DNA of 64,000 bases from Phycisphaerales bacterium (GTDB lineage Bacteria; Planctomycetota; Phycisphaerae; Phycisphaerales; UBA1924), in the NCBI GenBank assembly GCA_019744815.1, contig JAIEUA010000008.1, positions 62,001-126,000 of the forward strand, written 5' to 3'. Below the pieces are notes generated by a model. That model had not been told where the DNA came from, searched no databases, and saw only the letters and a program-made list of their open reading frames with translations. Each line of letters starts with the position of its first letter. Position 1 is the first letter of the stretch. A program made the position numbers and the translations under genes. Positions 18,525 through 27,435 of this stretch are shown piece by piece.

Positions 18525-18781
18525 CGTGACAGACTTTGGGGCGTCTGTCAAGGTCTGGGGGGAGTTTTCCACAGAGATCGTGGGAGAGGGGGAGGAGGGG
18601 GCAGGGGAGCAGGGGAGCTTCGATCCACGTCATCACGCTCGTGCCGCAGGCGTGTCTCGACGCAGGCCAAAAAGCACCGCGGATCGCAGCGCCTCGGGGA
18701 CTCCGAGTCGATGCGATCCGCGGGCGGGAGATTCACGCCGCAGCTAGGAGCACCGCGGCGCGTCACGGGGCAACAGGAGCA

Positions 18782-19609
18782 TCAGGCGCGACGACGACGG
18801 GCCGCGACCAGGCCGCCCAGCGCGAGGGCCGCGAGGCTGCTGGAGGTCGGAACGACGTTGATGTCGAAGTACTCGATGTCGTTGGTGGTGCCACCGGCAA
18901 CGAGGGGGTTGCGGGTGTGCTGGAAGCGGAAGCCGACCCAAGAGCCGTTGTTGAGGCCGTTGGCGTCGGGGCCGTTGGGATCGAACGTGTTGAAGACGGT
19001 GGTCGAGAAGCCGGTGTTGAGGTTCTTGTACTGCACGGCGTAGGCGGCGAGGGCGCCGGTGACGCCGGGGGCGTAGTAGGTGTAGCTCATCTCAAGGGTG
19101 TCGCCCTTGCTGAGACGGCCGGTGCCGTTGTTGGCTTCGCCGATGAGGCTGAAGCGCTGGTTGGCGCCGCCGACGAAGACGGTGCCGTTGCCGATGACGA
19201 AGATGCCGCCCTCGTCAATGAAGCCGCCGCCGCGGTCGTTGCCGAAGAAGATGCCGCCTTCGGGCTGCTGGGGCCAGAGCTGGCCGGAGCCGTCCTGATC
19301 GATGTTCGAGTTCAGGCGCATCTTGTACGAGATCTTGAAGGACTCGCTGTTCTGGAGCGAGAGGCGGGTGGCGCCGCCGTCGCCGCTGAGCATGGCGAAG
19401 TGGCGGTTGGCGAACTTCTGGGGGCCGGGGCCCATGTTCTCGGAGATGCGGACCGAGGAGGTGCCGTTGATGGTCGGGGTGATGGTGGAGTTCGGATAGT
19501 CGTTGAAGTTCCGGTACTCCATTTTGAAGGCGTTGAAATCGGTGATGCCTGCGGACGCCATGGCGGCGAGGCCGGCGACGGCAACCAGAACGGAAACTCG
19601 TTGCAACAT
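18782..19609 (-). CDS. PEP-CTERM-like surface protein
   Basis: 275 residues. Signal peptide MLQRVSVLVAVAGLAAMASA, a beta-rich body with Asn/Gly repeats (GGIFFGNDRGGGFIDEGG, GGANQRFSLIGEANNGTGR), and a C-terminal sorting signal: VVPTSSSLAALALGGLVAARRRRA reads as a short Pro-Thr motif, a hydrophobic helix and an arginine tail. PEP-CTERM proteins are processed by an exosortase and carried to the cell surface. The function of the body is unknown. Two LacI-type operators sit upstream, centred 77 bp apart, so it is likely induced with the GH94 gene. Confidence 0.75.
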   Translation of the reverse strand: MLQRVSVLVAVAGLAAMASAGITDFNAFKMEYRNFNDYPNSTITPTINGTSSVRISENMGPGPQKFANRHFAMLSGDGGATRLSLQNSESFKISYKMRLNSNIDQDGSGQLWPQQPEGGIFFGNDRGGGFIDEGGIFVIGNGTVFVGGANQRFSLIGEANNGTGRLSKGDTLEMSYTYYAPGVTGALAAYAVQYKNLNTGFSTTVFNTFDPNGPDANGLNNGSWVGFRFQHTRNPLVAGGTTNDIEYFDINVVPTSSSLAALALGGLVAARRRRA

Positions 19610-19624
19610 GATCAGATCTCCTCT

Positions 19625-19640
19625 ATGAAATCGCTTTCAA
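19625..19640. promoter_or_regulatory. LacI-type operator, site C
   Basis: ATGAAATCGCTTTCAA, palindromic about the central CG. It ends 16 nt before the PEP-CTERM-like gene ATG (19609). Together with site D it gives two operators with centre-to-centre distance 77 bp, which would suit looping by a tetrameric LacI-family repressor. Confidence 0.75.
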
Positions 19641-19701
19641 CTCAGGCCTCGCGATCACAGTGGTCTTGCGCACACGCCGCGCCCGCACGAAGTCGCGATC
19701 C

Positions 19702-19717
19702 CTGAAACCGTTTTCAT
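19702..19717. promoter_or_regulatory. LacI-type operator, site D
   Basis: CTGAAACCGTTTTCAT, nearly identical to site A. It lies about 93 nt upstream of the PEP-CTERM-like gene start. No other gene is in 19610-19911; the rest of that gap shows nothing further. Confidence 0.75.
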
Positions 19718-19911
19718 CCTAACGTCATTCCCCCGTTCCGTGCAAGACCAAAGTGCACGGAAACCCTGCTCCAACGCAAGATTGTGTTCGATCGATGGGA
19801 ATTTGCCTGCCAAAGGGCCCACTTTCCTGGCAGATTCCAAAATCGGAGCGGTCTTATCGGACGACTGCCTCGGATTCTCGGTGCCTTGAGGTCCGAAATC
19901 CCGCCCCGAAC

Positions 19912-21261
19912 TCAGCTCAGAGGGGTCCGCGAGGACGTTTCCGGGCGGATGTCGGCCTCGGGCCGCGGCTGGCGGATGTCCAGGCTCGCGGGCCCGGTGA
20001 TGAGCCGCGCGTCGCGCGAGAAGAGCAGCCAGTTCCAGAACCACTGCAGCGCGACGATGATGCGGCTGCGGTAGTTCACGATGAACATGATGTGCAGCCC
20101 GCCCCACACCAGCCACGCGAAGAAGCCGGTGAGGTGCCAGCCGCGGATGTCGGCGACGGCGCGGGCGCGCCCGATCGTAGCCATCGAGCCCAGATCTCGG
20201 TAGATGAACTTCGGGCGCGGCGAATCGGGCGCCGCGAGCTCGCGCGCGATCAGGCGTCCGACGAAGCGGCCCATCTGCAGGCCGCCCTGCGCCACGCCGG
20301 GCACGGGTTGATCGGTGTCGGCCGAGCGAGCGAGCGCCAGGTCGCCGACCACGAACACGTGCGGATGACCCGGCACGCTGCAATCGGGCTCGACGATCAC
20401 GCGGCCTCTGCGGTCGAGCGGCACGCCCAGGCTGGCGCCGAGAGGATTGCCGCGCACGCCCGCGGCCCAGAGCACGGTGCGGGCGGCGATGAAGTCGTCG
20501 CCCACCCGCACGCCGTCGGAGTTGATGTCGGTGACCCGCGATCCCACCCGAACCTCAACACCCATCGCCGTCAGGTCGGCGTGGGCGCGGCGTGCGAGTT
20601 CTTCGGGCATCGCGGCCAGCACGCGGGGGCCAGCCTCGATGAGCACCACGCGGGCAGAGGTGGTGTCGATGTTGCGGAAATCGGCCGGGATCGTCGCGGC
20701 GGCGATCTCCTTGATCGCGCCCGCGAGTTCCACGCCGGTGGGGCCGCCGCCGACGATGACAAAGGTGAGCGCCGCACGCTGACGCTGGGCGTCGCCCTCA
20801 TACTCCGCGCTCTCGAACGCGAGCAGAATGCGGCGGCGGATCTCGGTCGCGTCCTCCAGCGTCTTCAGGCCCGGCGCGAGCGATTCCCACTCCGGGTGGT
20901 CGAAGTACGAGTGCGTCGCGCCCGCGGCGAGCACGAGGTAGTCGAACCCGACCGAGGCCTCGCCCCGTCCCATCCCCGCGTCGAAGCGGAGTCGCTTGGC
21001 CGCGGCGTCCACGCCCGTGACGGTGCCGAGCACGACGTGGCAGTTGCGCTGCGTGCGCAGCACGTGGCGGATCGGTGCCGCGATGTCCGCTGGCGAGATC
21101 GCGGCGGTGGCGATCTGGTAGAGCAGCGGCTGAAAGACGTGGTGGTTGCGGCGATCGACGAGGGTGACGTCGGCGTCGGCGCGGGCGAGCGCCCGGGCGG
21201 CCTCGAGGCCGGCGAATCCGCCGCCGACGATGATCACGCGCGGGCGATCGGGCATGGGCAA
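19912..21261 (-). CDS. ndh: type II NADH dehydrogenase (NDH-2 family)
   Basis: 449 residues, normal for NDH-2. It oxidises NADH and passes electrons to quinone without pumping protons, on the cytoplasmic face of the membrane. The FAD-binding Rossmann motif is VGGGFAGLEAARAL (residues about 11-24) and the NADH one is IVGGGPTGVELAG (about residues 168-180). The C-terminal hydrophobic stretches (FFAWLVWGGLHIMFIVNYR and IVALQWFWNWLLFS) are the membrane anchor of the family. It interrupts the carbohydrate genes but has no LacI-type operator of its own, so it may be an unrelated neighbour. Confidence 0.85.
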   Translation of the reverse strand: MPMPDRPRVIIVGGGFAGLEAARALARADADVTLVDRRNHHVFQPLLYQIATAAISPADIAAPIRHVLRTQRNCHVVLGTVTGVDAAAKRLRFDAGMGRGEASVGFDYLVLAAGATHSYFDHPEWESLAPGLKTLEDATEIRRRILLAFESAEYEGDAQRQRAALTFVIVGGGPTGVELAGAIKEIAAATIPADFRNIDTTSARVVLIEAGPRVLAAMPEELARRAHADLTAMGVEVRVGSRVTDINSDGVRVGDDFIAARTVLWAAGVRGNPLGASLGVPLDRRGRVIVEPDCSVPGHPHVFVVGDLALARSADTDQPVPGVAQGGLQMGRFVGRLIARELAAPDSPRPKFIYRDLGSMATIGRARAVADIRGWHLTGFFAWLVWGGLHIMFIVNYRSRIIVALQWFWNWLLFSRDARLITGPASLDIRQPRPEADIRPETSSRTPLS

Positions 21262-21300
21262 GGGTAGAGAAGCCCGCGACGCGAGGGGGCCAGCGGCGTT

Positions 21301-21407
21301 GGTGCCACTGCTTGAACGGCTTGGCGGTCAAGCAGTGCGATGACTCCGCGCCCGCACGGGTTGACCCAAAGCGGTCAACCCGTGGCACCCCAACCAAGCT
21401 TGGTGCC
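21301..21407. repeat. composite GGTGCC...GGCACC hairpin element, copy 1
   Basis: Two hairpins inside outer inverted ends. Hairpin 1: CACTGCTTGA (21306-21315) / TCAAGCAGTG (21328-21337). Hairpin 2: CACGGGTTGACC (21355-21366) / GGTCAACCCGTG (21373-21384). Outer pair: GGTGCC (21301-21306) and GGCACC (21384-21389). A further GGTGCC follows at 21402-21407. A related element lies at 31917-32055 with different hairpin sequences but the same plan. The rest of the 21262-21569 gap has more loose GGTGGCACC-like words and no gene. Confidence 0.8.
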
Positions 21408-21569
21408 GTCCGTCCGCCGGCTCTGCGGCGGATCGATGCTTGGGGGTCGGGATGAGAGCGGTTGTTCCAAGCCGCACCAGTCGCGCGGCTCCGAGCAGCC
21501 GCGAACTGGTGGCACCTTGAGTGGAATCGGGAGTGGCACCGCGGAGTGGCGCCGCGGAGCGTGGCTGTA

Positions 21570-23162
21570 CTACTTCTTGCCGAGCTTCAAGCGCTCCAGC
21601 CCGGCCTGCACGAACGGGTGGGCGTGGAACCATTTCCACACGTTGCCGCTGCGAGCGTTCTCGATCGCGAGCAGCAGTGGGCCCTGGTCGATGGCGAGGT
21701 ACTCGGTGGTGGCCCAGGGCTTGGCGTCGGGGCCCTTCAGGTTGAACGCATCGACGAAGCCGTAGCCGCCGCCCTGGCTGGCGGGCTTGCGCGGGTCGCG
21801 CCAGGCGAGCGGCTCGCCGTGCGCGTCGCGGAGCGACTGGTAGTAGCGCATGGCGCGGATCGAGGCCTCGGGCTGGAAGAGGATCGCGCATCCGGCGCCG
21901 TAGGGGGCGATGGTGCCGTCGCCCCACTCGTCGGGGGCGCGGAACTTGGAGTAGTCGACGTCGCGCTTCCAGTTGGCGATCGGCAAGTCATCGGGGAAGA
22001 CGCCAGCGACGAGATAGCCCTTGGGATAGTCCGAGGCGGTGAGTCCCCACGCGTTCACGCCCAGCGTGGGCAGATGCTTGGGATTCTCGATCGCCTTGAG
22101 GCGATGCAGGATCGTCATCCGCCGGCTGTTCTCCCACCAATCGACCGAGGAACGAGCGCCGACGCCGAGGCTGGCGGGGTTGTCGGCGCCGAGCGCCGCG
22201 TAGTTGATCCAGAGATGGCTGAACGTGTTGACGAAGAGCGCGCCGGAGTAGGGGAACCAGACGACCGGCCCGGTGACGGGGTCGAGGTCACTCGGCAGCG
22301 TGCTCGCGTCGCCCTTGAAGGTGTACTCACCGAGTTGACGGCGGAGCTTGTAGTACAGGGTCGCGTCCACGCGATGATCCGCCTTGGGAGCGCACACCGC
22401 GAGGAACGTCGTGAGCCGGTGCTCGCACCCGGAGTCCATCCAGTAGTACGGCAGGATGGATCCGTCGCCGGCGGGGTTCTTCTTGTCCTTGGGCTTCCAA
22501 CCGAGCGAGATGAAGCCGCGCTCGTGCGGCTTGCCCTCGGCCCCGCCGAGGAAGAACTGCCAGTTCGCGTCGGTGAAGAGGCGATCGCCGATCGCCTGAA
22601 CCTCGCCGCCGAAGTAGGAGGACGCGGTGAGGATGCCGGCGAAGAGCAGCGCCGAGTCGATGGTGGAGACGACGTGCTCGAGGTTGGTGTCGGGGTGGAT
22701 GCCGCCGGTGGTGCCGTCGAGATAGTGCTGGAAGAGCCCGGCCTTGCGGATGGCGGGGTTCTTCTCCAGCGTGCGGAGCATCAGCAGGGCCCGCTCGGTC
22801 GCTTGCGCGCGGGTCACCCAGCCGCGCTCGACGGCGATGGGCAGGCCGGAGAGAAAGAACCCGACGCCCGCGACGCTGACGGTGCCGTTGCTGGCCCGGT
22901 CCGGCGGCATGCCAGCCTGCTTGCTCGCGGTGTCCCAAAGAAACTGGAAGGCGCCGTACGCGACGTCCTCGAGAAACGCGTCGTCGTCCTTGCTGAACCG
23001 AAACGGCGGACGCGCGATCGTGGCCGGCGACTCGATACGCACGGACTCGGCCGAAACCGGCGGCTTGGGTCGCGACGAACCCGCGGGCGGCGCGGCACAG
23101 GCCGCGAGGGACCCGGCGACCAACGCGAGCGCGGCAGAATGGACGAGTGAATGGCCGAGCAT
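21570..23162 (-). CDS. PF10091 glucoamylase-like (GH144-type) lipoprotein
   Basis: 530 residues from the ATG at 23162, chosen because the longer reading would start inside the LacI operator. The N-terminus is a lipoprotein signal ending in lipobox LAAC. The body matches the PF10091 family: YGAFQFLWDTASKQAGMPPDR, GTVSVAGVGFFLSGLPIAVERG, TTGGIHPDTNLEHVVSTIDSA, NAWGLTASDYPKGY, TTEYLAIDQGPLLLAIENAR. This family includes GH144 endo-beta-1,2-glucanases; in cyclic beta-1,2-glucan synthases the same domain is fused to a GH94 domain, as paired here by neighbouring genes. Beta-1,2-glucan cleavage at the outer membrane is the favoured inference. Confidence 0.8.
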   Translation of the reverse strand: MLGHSLVHSAALALVAGSLAACAAPPAGSSRPKPPVSAESVRIESPATIARPPFRFSKDDDAFLEDVAYGAFQFLWDTASKQAGMPPDRASNGTVSVAGVGFFLSGLPIAVERGWVTRAQATERALLMLRTLEKNPAIRKAGLFQHYLDGTTGGIHPDTNLEHVVSTIDSALLFAGILTASSYFGGEVQAIGDRLFTDANWQFFLGGAEGKPHERGFISLGWKPKDKKNPAGDGSILPYYWMDSGCEHRLTTFLAVCAPKADHRVDATLYYKLRRQLGEYTFKGDASTLPSDLDPVTGPVVWFPYSGALFVNTFSHLWINYAALGADNPASLGVGARSSVDWWENSRRMTILHRLKAIENPKHLPTLGVNAWGLTASDYPKGYLVAGVFPDDLPIANWKRDVDYSKFRAPDEWGDGTIAPYGAGCAILFQPEASIRAMRYYQSLRDAHGEPLAWRDPRKPASQGGGYGFVDAFNLKGPDAKPWATTEYLAIDQGPLLLAIENARSGNVWKWFHAHPFVQAGLERLKLGKK

Positions 23163-23191
23163 GGAAGTAGGATACGACAAAACCGCGCGGC

Positions 23192-23207
23192 TTGAAAGCG
23201 TTTTCAC
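23192..23207. promoter_or_regulatory. LacI-type operator, site E (shared divergent region)
   Basis: TTGAAAGCGTTTTCAC, palindromic about the central CG. It lies between the divergent starts of the PF10091 lipoprotein (23162) and the LacI-family regulator (23286), so one site could control both, including autoregulation. Confidence 0.8.
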
Positions 23208-23285
23208 GAGTTATCGTGCCGTAATTCGGTCAGTCTGAATACCGAACCGCTTCGCGAAAAGGCTTTCAGGGGTTACCATGAGCCC

Positions 23286-24344
23286 GTGGCAATGCGGGCC
23301 CGAACCAATGGGAAAGCAGGCGGACGCCCGGGAGGAATGTCCCGGGGCGGGGCGTCGATCCAGGATGTGGCCCGGGAGGCCAAGGTCTCCATCGCGACGG
23401 TGAGCCGCGTCGTGAATCAGCCGACGCTCGTCACCGAGGAAACATCCTCGCGAGTGCGCGACGCGATCAAGAAACTCGGGTACGTGCCCAACGCCTACGC
23501 CCAGGGTCTCAGCGGCCGCGGCGGCAAGGTGCTGGGCATCGTGCTGCCCGACATCTTCGGCGAGTTCTATTCGGAACTCCTCCGCGGCGCCGACGGCGAA
23601 GCGCGGCGGCTTGGCTATCACCTGCTCGTCAGCTCCGACGCCCACGACCACGGGCACCCGACGCGAACCGAGAATCTGGCGTTCGGGCTGATCGACGGCC
23701 TGGCCCTGATGATGACCGAGCCCAACGTCGAGCTTTGGCGCGAGACACTCGACGCCGCGCTGCCCACGGTGGTGCTCGATGCCGAAGTGAGCGAGCCGGG
23801 GGTGGACAGCGTGTCGGTGGACAACACCGAGGGCACGCGCGAGGCGACGGAGCATCTACTCTCGACCACGCCTCCCGATCGGTGCTTCTTTGTGGGCGGG
23901 CCGAAGGAGAACTTCGACACCAAGGCGCGTGCGGAGGTGTTCTGCGCGACGCTGGCGACAGCGGGCCGTCCGTGCACCGAGCCGCAGGTGAGCTGCGGCG
24001 AGTACTCGGTGGATTGGGGCCGCGCGTGGGGGCGCGAGCGGCAGCGGGGCGCGGGGCTGAAGGGCTGCGCGGTGCTGGCGGCGAACGACGAGATCGCGCT
24101 GGGCGTCATGCAGGCCGCACAGGAAGCCGGCCTGCGGGTGCCGGAGGATCTGAAGATCGTGGGCTTCGACGACACGCGGCTGGCGACGCTGGTGCGCCCC
24201 AGCCTGTCCACCGTGCGTGTGCCGCTGCAGGACGTGGGCGCGGCGGCGGTGCGGCTGCTCGTCGAGCGCGTCACCGACAGCGAGAAGCCGGCGACGCGGA
24301 TGAAGGTGGGGACGAAGCTGGTGATCCGCGAGAGCAGCCGATAG
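23286..24344 (+). CDS. LacI-family transcriptional regulator
   Basis: 352 residues from GTG 23286, or ATG two codons in. The N-terminal helix-turn-helix reads IQDVAREAKVSIATVSRVVNQ, with the hinge region KKLGYVPNAYAQGLSGRGG, and then a periplasmic-binding-protein-like effector domain (VLGIVLPDIFGEFYSELLRGADG, AANDEIALGVMQAAQEAGLRVP, DLKIVGFDDTRLATLVRPSL). A sugar or sugar phosphate is the usual ligand, which one is unknown. The five matching palindromes in this window (8651, 18509, 19625, 19702, 23192) are its likely binding sites, by position and type only. Confidence 0.9.
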   Translation: MAMRARTNGKAGGRPGGMSRGGASIQDVAREAKVSIATVSRVVNQPTLVTEETSSRVRDAIKKLGYVPNAYAQGLSGRGGKVLGIVLPDIFGEFYSELLRGADGEARRLGYHLLVSSDAHDHGHPTRTENLAFGLIDGLALMMTEPNVELWRETLDAALPTVVLDAEVSEPGVDSVSVDNTEGTREATEHLLSTTPPDRCFFVGGPKENFDTKARAEVFCATLATAGRPCTEPQVSCGEYSVDWGRAWGRERQRGAGLKGCAVLAANDEIALGVMQAAQEAGLRVPEDLKIVGFDDTRLATLVRPSLSTVRVPLQDVGAAAVRLLVERVTDSEKPATRMKVGTKLVIRESSR

Positions 24345-24374
24345 CGCTGCCAGTAGAACGGCGTAAACTGATCC

Positions 24375-25043
24375 ATGCTTCCAGTCGCTGTCATTCTCTG
24401 CGGCTGCGGCCGCGCTGATGGGTCGGAGATCCACGAGTCGGTTTCGATCCTCGTGCACCTCGATCGCTGTGGGCTGAAGTACCAATGCTTCGCGCCCGAT
24501 GGGCCGCAGACTGAGGTTGTGGATCACCTCATCGGCCAGCCCGTGCGCGAGACCCGGAACATGCTGGTCGAAGCCGCCCGGATCGCGCGGGGTGAGATCA
24601 AGCCGCTGTCGCAGCTCAACCCCTCGGCCTTCGCCGCGCTCGCCTTCCCGGGCGGATTCGGTGCCGCCAAGAACCTCTGCACCTTCGCCAAAGAGGGCGC
24701 GGCGTGCACCGTGATCCCCGATGTTGCCCGAGTGGTTCTCGAGTTCCACCAACAGAACAAGCCGATCGCTCTGGCCTGCATCGCGCCGGTGATCGCGGCC
24801 AAGGTGCTCGGCACTGCGGCGGGCGGGCCGGGGTGCGCCGTGACGCTGGGCGCGGAATCAGATGCCTCCCGGGCCGCCAACGCGATGGATGCCTCGCACA
24901 TCGCCAAGGCTGTCACCGAAGCGCACGTCGACGAGACCCGCCGGATCATCACCACCCCGGCGTACATGTGCGACACCGGGCCTCACGGGGTGTTCGTCGG
25001 CATCGGGAAGATGATCGACGCCCTCGCGGTGATGGTGCGGTGA
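24375..25043 (+). CDS. elbB: ElbB-like DJ-1/PfpI superfamily protein
   Basis: 222 residues, normal for ElbB. Features: VAVILCGCGRADGSEIHESVSIL at the N-terminus (only the start motif cited), FPGGFGAAKNLCTFAKEG, and IALACIAPVIAAKVLG with the Cys of the nucleophile elbow typical for this superfamily. ElbB proteins have glyoxalase activity in vitro and were linked to isoprenoid synthesis; the role in vivo is unsettled. The ATG 31 nt after the LacI gene stop may put it in the same transcript. Confidence 0.85.
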   Translation: MLPVAVILCGCGRADGSEIHESVSILVHLDRCGLKYQCFAPDGPQTEVVDHLIGQPVRETRNMLVEAARIARGEIKPLSQLNPSAFAALAFPGGFGAAKNLCTFAKEGAACTVIPDVARVVLEFHQQNKPIALACIAPVIAAKVLGTAAGGPGCAVTLGAESDASRAANAMDASHIAKAVTEAHVDETRRIITTPAYMCDTGPHGVFVGIGKMIDALAVMVR

Positions 25044-25275
25044 ACGAGCCGGGTGCAGGGATCGCGCCGGGTTGAGCCAACGACGGCGGCAACCGCCTCG
25101 CCGTCGTTCTTGCTGATCGCGAGAGACTCTCTCGCCCCCGCCGGGATCCGTCCGGTGCTGGTACGCCCCGCGTACGGCACGGCTGGCCTTGAGCGTCGCG
25201 GTTGCTACTGTGTCCCTCACGCAAGGCCACGGGAGGAGGACGAGGACGTCCGAATGCCGCGGGCGTGAGTCACGC

Positions 25276-27177
25276 ATGCTTGTTGCCGAGAACCGCCCGC
25301 GGAATCTGAGCTGGTACCACGCCGGGCCGTTGCTCTTTGGCGACTGGGGCACCAGCCGCCTGTACGTCCTGGGTCTGGCGTTCTACTACACCGGGCACGC
25401 CTCGGTGTGGTACCTCTCGGTGATGGCCCTCATCATGGCCGGGGTGGCCTGGGCGTACACCGTCGTCTGCCGCTGCTTCCCCGACGGCGGCGGCGTCTAC
25501 TCAGCGGCCCGACAGCTCAGCCCCACGCTCGCGGTGCTCGGGGCCACGCTCCTCCTGTGCGATTACATCGTGACCGCGTCGCTTTCGGCGATCGAGGCGT
25601 TCCACTACCTGGGTGTCAGCGAGTCGCGGGTGGTGGTGCTCTCGGTCGCGACCATCGGGCTCATCGGCGTGATCAACTGGTTCGGGGCCCGCAACGCCGG
25701 GCGGGTGGCGCTCATCGTCGCCGTGCTCGCGATCGCGCTCTCGGCGTTGATCGCTCTGGCCTGCTTGCCGTGGCTGAAAGCCGGGCTCGAGACCGTGAAA
25801 CACGCGACGGTGGAGGACAAGAACCCGTGGCACATGTGGGAGTCGTTGGTCCGCATCGTGCTGGCGCTCTCGGGGCTCGAGGCGGTGGCCAACATGACGG
25901 GCCTGATGAAGACCCCGGTGCAGAAGACCGCGAAGCGGACGATCTGGCCGGTGCTCATCGAGGTGGTGATCCTCAACCTGATCTTCGGGATCGCGCTCAA
26001 CGCGATGCCCGCGCTGCGTGACCAGACCACGCCCGACTACATCACCTACGAGATCCGCCAGGAGATGGCCCCCGAGGCCGTGCCCGCCGAGATCAAGGAG
26101 TACCGCGACACCGCGATGAAGGTCGTCGCGACCGAGACCGTCGGGCACCTCTTCGGGAGCCAGGCCGGCAACATCGCGGGGATCGTCACCGGCATCATCT
26201 TCGGGCTGCTGCTGCTTTCGGCGGTGAACACCGCCGTCATGGCGATGGTGTCGGTGCAGTACTCGCTGGCCCAGGACAACGAGCTCCCACGGATCGCCAC
26301 GCGCCTGAACTATTCGGGCGTGCCCTGGGTGGGGCTTGTCATCGGCTGCGCCGCACCGATCGCGCTCCTGGTGATCGAGGCAGACGTCAAGTCATTGAGC
26401 GAGCTGTACGCCATCGGCGTGGTCGGCGCGATCGCGATCAACCTCCTGAGCTGCGCCCTCAACAAGAAGCTCGAGGTCGGCCCTTACGAGCGGGCCGGGC
26501 TCTGGGGGCTGGCGATCCTGATGACGGCGATCGAGCTGACGATCATCATCGCCAAGCCCAACGCGACGATTTTTGCCGGCGTGATCGTCGGTGCTGTGCT
26601 CGTCACCCGAGCCGCCGTCCGCTACCGGGCCCGGCGGATCGCCGCCAGCCCGCTGCCCGAGCCCAGCGTCGGCTGGCTCGAGGAGATCCGGAACCAGCCG
26701 ACCACACCCGGCCCGGGCCCGCGCATCATGCTCGCGGCCCGCGGGCGCGACCAGGCCGCGTACGCGGTCGACATCGCCAAGCGGCGCGGGGCGACGCTGT
26801 TTGTGATCTTCGTCCGCACGCTGCGGGTGCTCGACATCGCGCCGGGCCAGGTGCCGAGGATCGAGGACGATCCCGACGCTCAGGCCGCGCTGGGCACCGC
26901 CGCGATCCTCGCGAAGGAATCGCGGGTGCCGTTTGTGCCCATCTACGTCACCAGCAACGACGTGGTGAGCGAGATTCTCGACTACACCGTGACCTTCGGC
27001 TGCGACACGCTGATCATGGGTAAGTCGCAGCGGACGCCCTTCAGCCGCGCGGTGGTGGGGGACGTGGTGGCCCGCGTGGCGGAGAACCTGCCCGAGGGCG
27101 TGGCGCTCTTCACGCGATCGCCCGGCCCGTTCGAGCACGCGGAAGAAGTGAAGAAGGAAGACCTGGCGGATTCGTGA
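25276..27177 (+). CDS. amino acid permease (APC superfamily) with C-terminal Usp domain
   Basis: 633 residues from ATG 25276; upstream frame is not used because the APC protein begins LVAENRPRNLSWYHAGPLLFGD. About 12 hydrophobic segments carry the transporter, with FPDGGGVYSAARQLSPTLA after helix 2 typical of APC carriers. A soluble tail from about residue 485 (RIMLAARGRDQAAYAVDIAKRRG, then FGCDTLIMGKSQRTPFSRAVVGDV) fits a universal stress protein fold, so the transporter may be regulated by ATP or nucleotide binding there. The transported substrate is not evident. Confidence 0.85.
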   Translation: MLVAENRPRNLSWYHAGPLLFGDWGTSRLYVLGLAFYYTGHASVWYLSVMALIMAGVAWAYTVVCRCFPDGGGVYSAARQLSPTLAVLGATLLLCDYIVTASLSAIEAFHYLGVSESRVVVLSVATIGLIGVINWFGARNAGRVALIVAVLAIALSALIALACLPWLKAGLETVKHATVEDKNPWHMWESLVRIVLALSGLEAVANMTGLMKTPVQKTAKRTIWPVLIEVVILNLIFGIALNAMPALRDQTTPDYITYEIRQEMAPEAVPAEIKEYRDTAMKVVATETVGHLFGSQAGNIAGIVTGIIFGLLLLSAVNTAVMAMVSVQYSLAQDNELPRIATRLNYSGVPWVGLVIGCAAPIALLVIEADVKSLSELYAIGVVGAIAINLLSCALNKKLEVGPYERAGLWGLAILMTAIELTIIIAKPNATIFAGVIVGAVLVTRAAVRYRARRIAASPLPEPSVGWLEEIRNQPTTPGPGPRIMLAARGRDQAAYAVDIAKRRGATLFVIFVRTLRVLDIAPGQVPRIEDDPDAQAALGTAAILAKESRVPFVPIYVTSNDVVSEILDYTVTFGCDTLIMGKSQRTPFSRAVVGDVVARVAENLPEGVALFTRSPGPFEHAEEVKKEDLADS

Positions 27178-27435
27178 GAGAAGGCGTGAGGTACTGGGCA
27201 CTGGGCACTAGAGCGTGCGTGTTGCAGTTTGTCGGACGCCGCGGCTGACGAGTCCGCGAGGAAGCCTCGGATCGAGCGCAGCCAAGGCATCCAGACTGGT
27301 ATCGCATTCGACGACCGCACCCGATTGGTCCGAGGCTTCGTCGAAGACTCCTCAGCCTCGGCGTCTGGTCGAGCCATCCGATGGATGTGGAACACGACTC
27401 CGGTCGCCCGAAGGCAGTGCATTCTCGACGCGAGC

